From Myxococcales bacterium (GTDB taxonomy: Bacteria; Myxococcota; Polyangia; Fen-1088): a DNA stretch of 5,673 bases. Positions within the stretch are counted from its first letter, which is position 1, and each line of letters starts with the position of its first letter. A model generated the notes under the pieces. The model was not told where the DNA came from. It saw only the letters and a program-made list of their open reading frames with translations, and did not search any database. Location: positions 1-5,673 of the forward strand of contig PMLH01000004.1 in the NCBI GenBank assembly GCA_003159055.1. Direction: 5' to 3'. Position numbers and translations under genes: made by a program. Shown in pieces: positions 5,479 to 5,673 of the stretch.

Positions 5479-5673
5479 GGGGTACTCCCGGTTCGAGACA
5501 AGGGGATGATGGTGGCTAGTTCGGTGGGCGTGGTGCGTGCGCCTTCTCGTTGAAGCTCGGCCGCGCGACCGCGGCGAGCCAGTACGTAGTAGAGCAGGGG
5601 GACGGCCAGTCGAGACAGCAAGGTTGCCGCCACTTGGCCGGCCATGAGGGCGATGGCCAAGCCTTGGAAGATG
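5475..5673 (-). CDS. RND efflux permease, C-terminal end (continues beyond window)
   Basis: The last 65 or so residues of an inner-membrane RND transporter enter from the right edge. [20 protein letters not shown] followed by [11 protein letters not shown] is the typical end of transmembrane helices 11-12, where the family has PIFQGLA...TLL...VPVLYY. A short, charged cytoplasmic tail ([13 protein letters not shown] onward) ends at TGA 5477-5475. No internal start should be annotated; the gene begins outside the window. The substrate class (metal, drug or lipid) cannot be judged from this part. It is coupled to the DUF2892 gene by a 4-bp overlap, which suggests the two membrane proteins are co-produced. 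Confidence 0.8.
   Translation of the reverse strand, partial: IFQGLAIALMAGQVAATLLSRLAVPLLYYVLARRGRAAELQREGARTTPTELATIIPLSRTGSTP

Noticed and set aside
1..5673. CRISPR array, rRNA, replication origin
   Set aside because: No regularly spaced long repeats, no rRNA-like conserved segments and no origin-like AT-rich iteron cluster were seen.

Overview
All supportable genes in this GC-rich window lie on the minus strand, so transcription runs from high to low coordinates. The gene set suggests a proteobacterium with sulfur and redox metabolism: a sulfide:quinone oxidoreductase, a YgaP-like DUF2892 membrane protein, an RND efflux pump, an ECF sigma factor, an AhpD-like protein and an MddA/NnrU-like membrane methyltransferase. 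The taxonomic guess is inference; there is no rRNA or other taxonomic marker.

Right block (5673 to 4819): the C-terminal end of an RND efflux permease runs in from the right edge. It overlaps by 4 bp (ATGA) a 62-residue DUF2892 membrane protein. After 39 bp comes a stand-alone receiver-like protein that has lost the phospho-acceptor Asp and the conserved Lys. About 295 bp without a convincing gene follow.

Central block (4524 to 2534): a compact three-gene unit. An AhpD/carboxymuconolactone-decarboxylase-like protein has an intact CxxCxxH site and a Cys-rich tail. It is followed by an ECF sigma factor, then, 4 bp later, by a membrane methyltransferase resembling the NnrU/MddA/ICMT group. The gap before the sigma gene carries direct repeats and an ECF-type promoter-like pair (GAAC-N17-CGTC), which suggests autoregulation. 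No recognisable anti-sigma gene is present. This unit is the best candidate for an undescribed thiol-redox response module.

Left block (2428 to 1): a gene of unknown function is broken twice. It has a one-base frameshift in an A-run near 2303-2306, and its 3' end is replaced by a short rearranged stretch plus the last ~70 codons of an IS3-type transposase. A perfect 11-bp-arm palindrome sits at the junction. The two pieces happen to read as one long chimeric frame that should not be annotated as a single protein. Beyond a roughly 185-bp spacer with a 10-bp inverted repeat lies the first 316 codons of a type II-like sulfide:quinone oxidoreductase, cut by the left edge.
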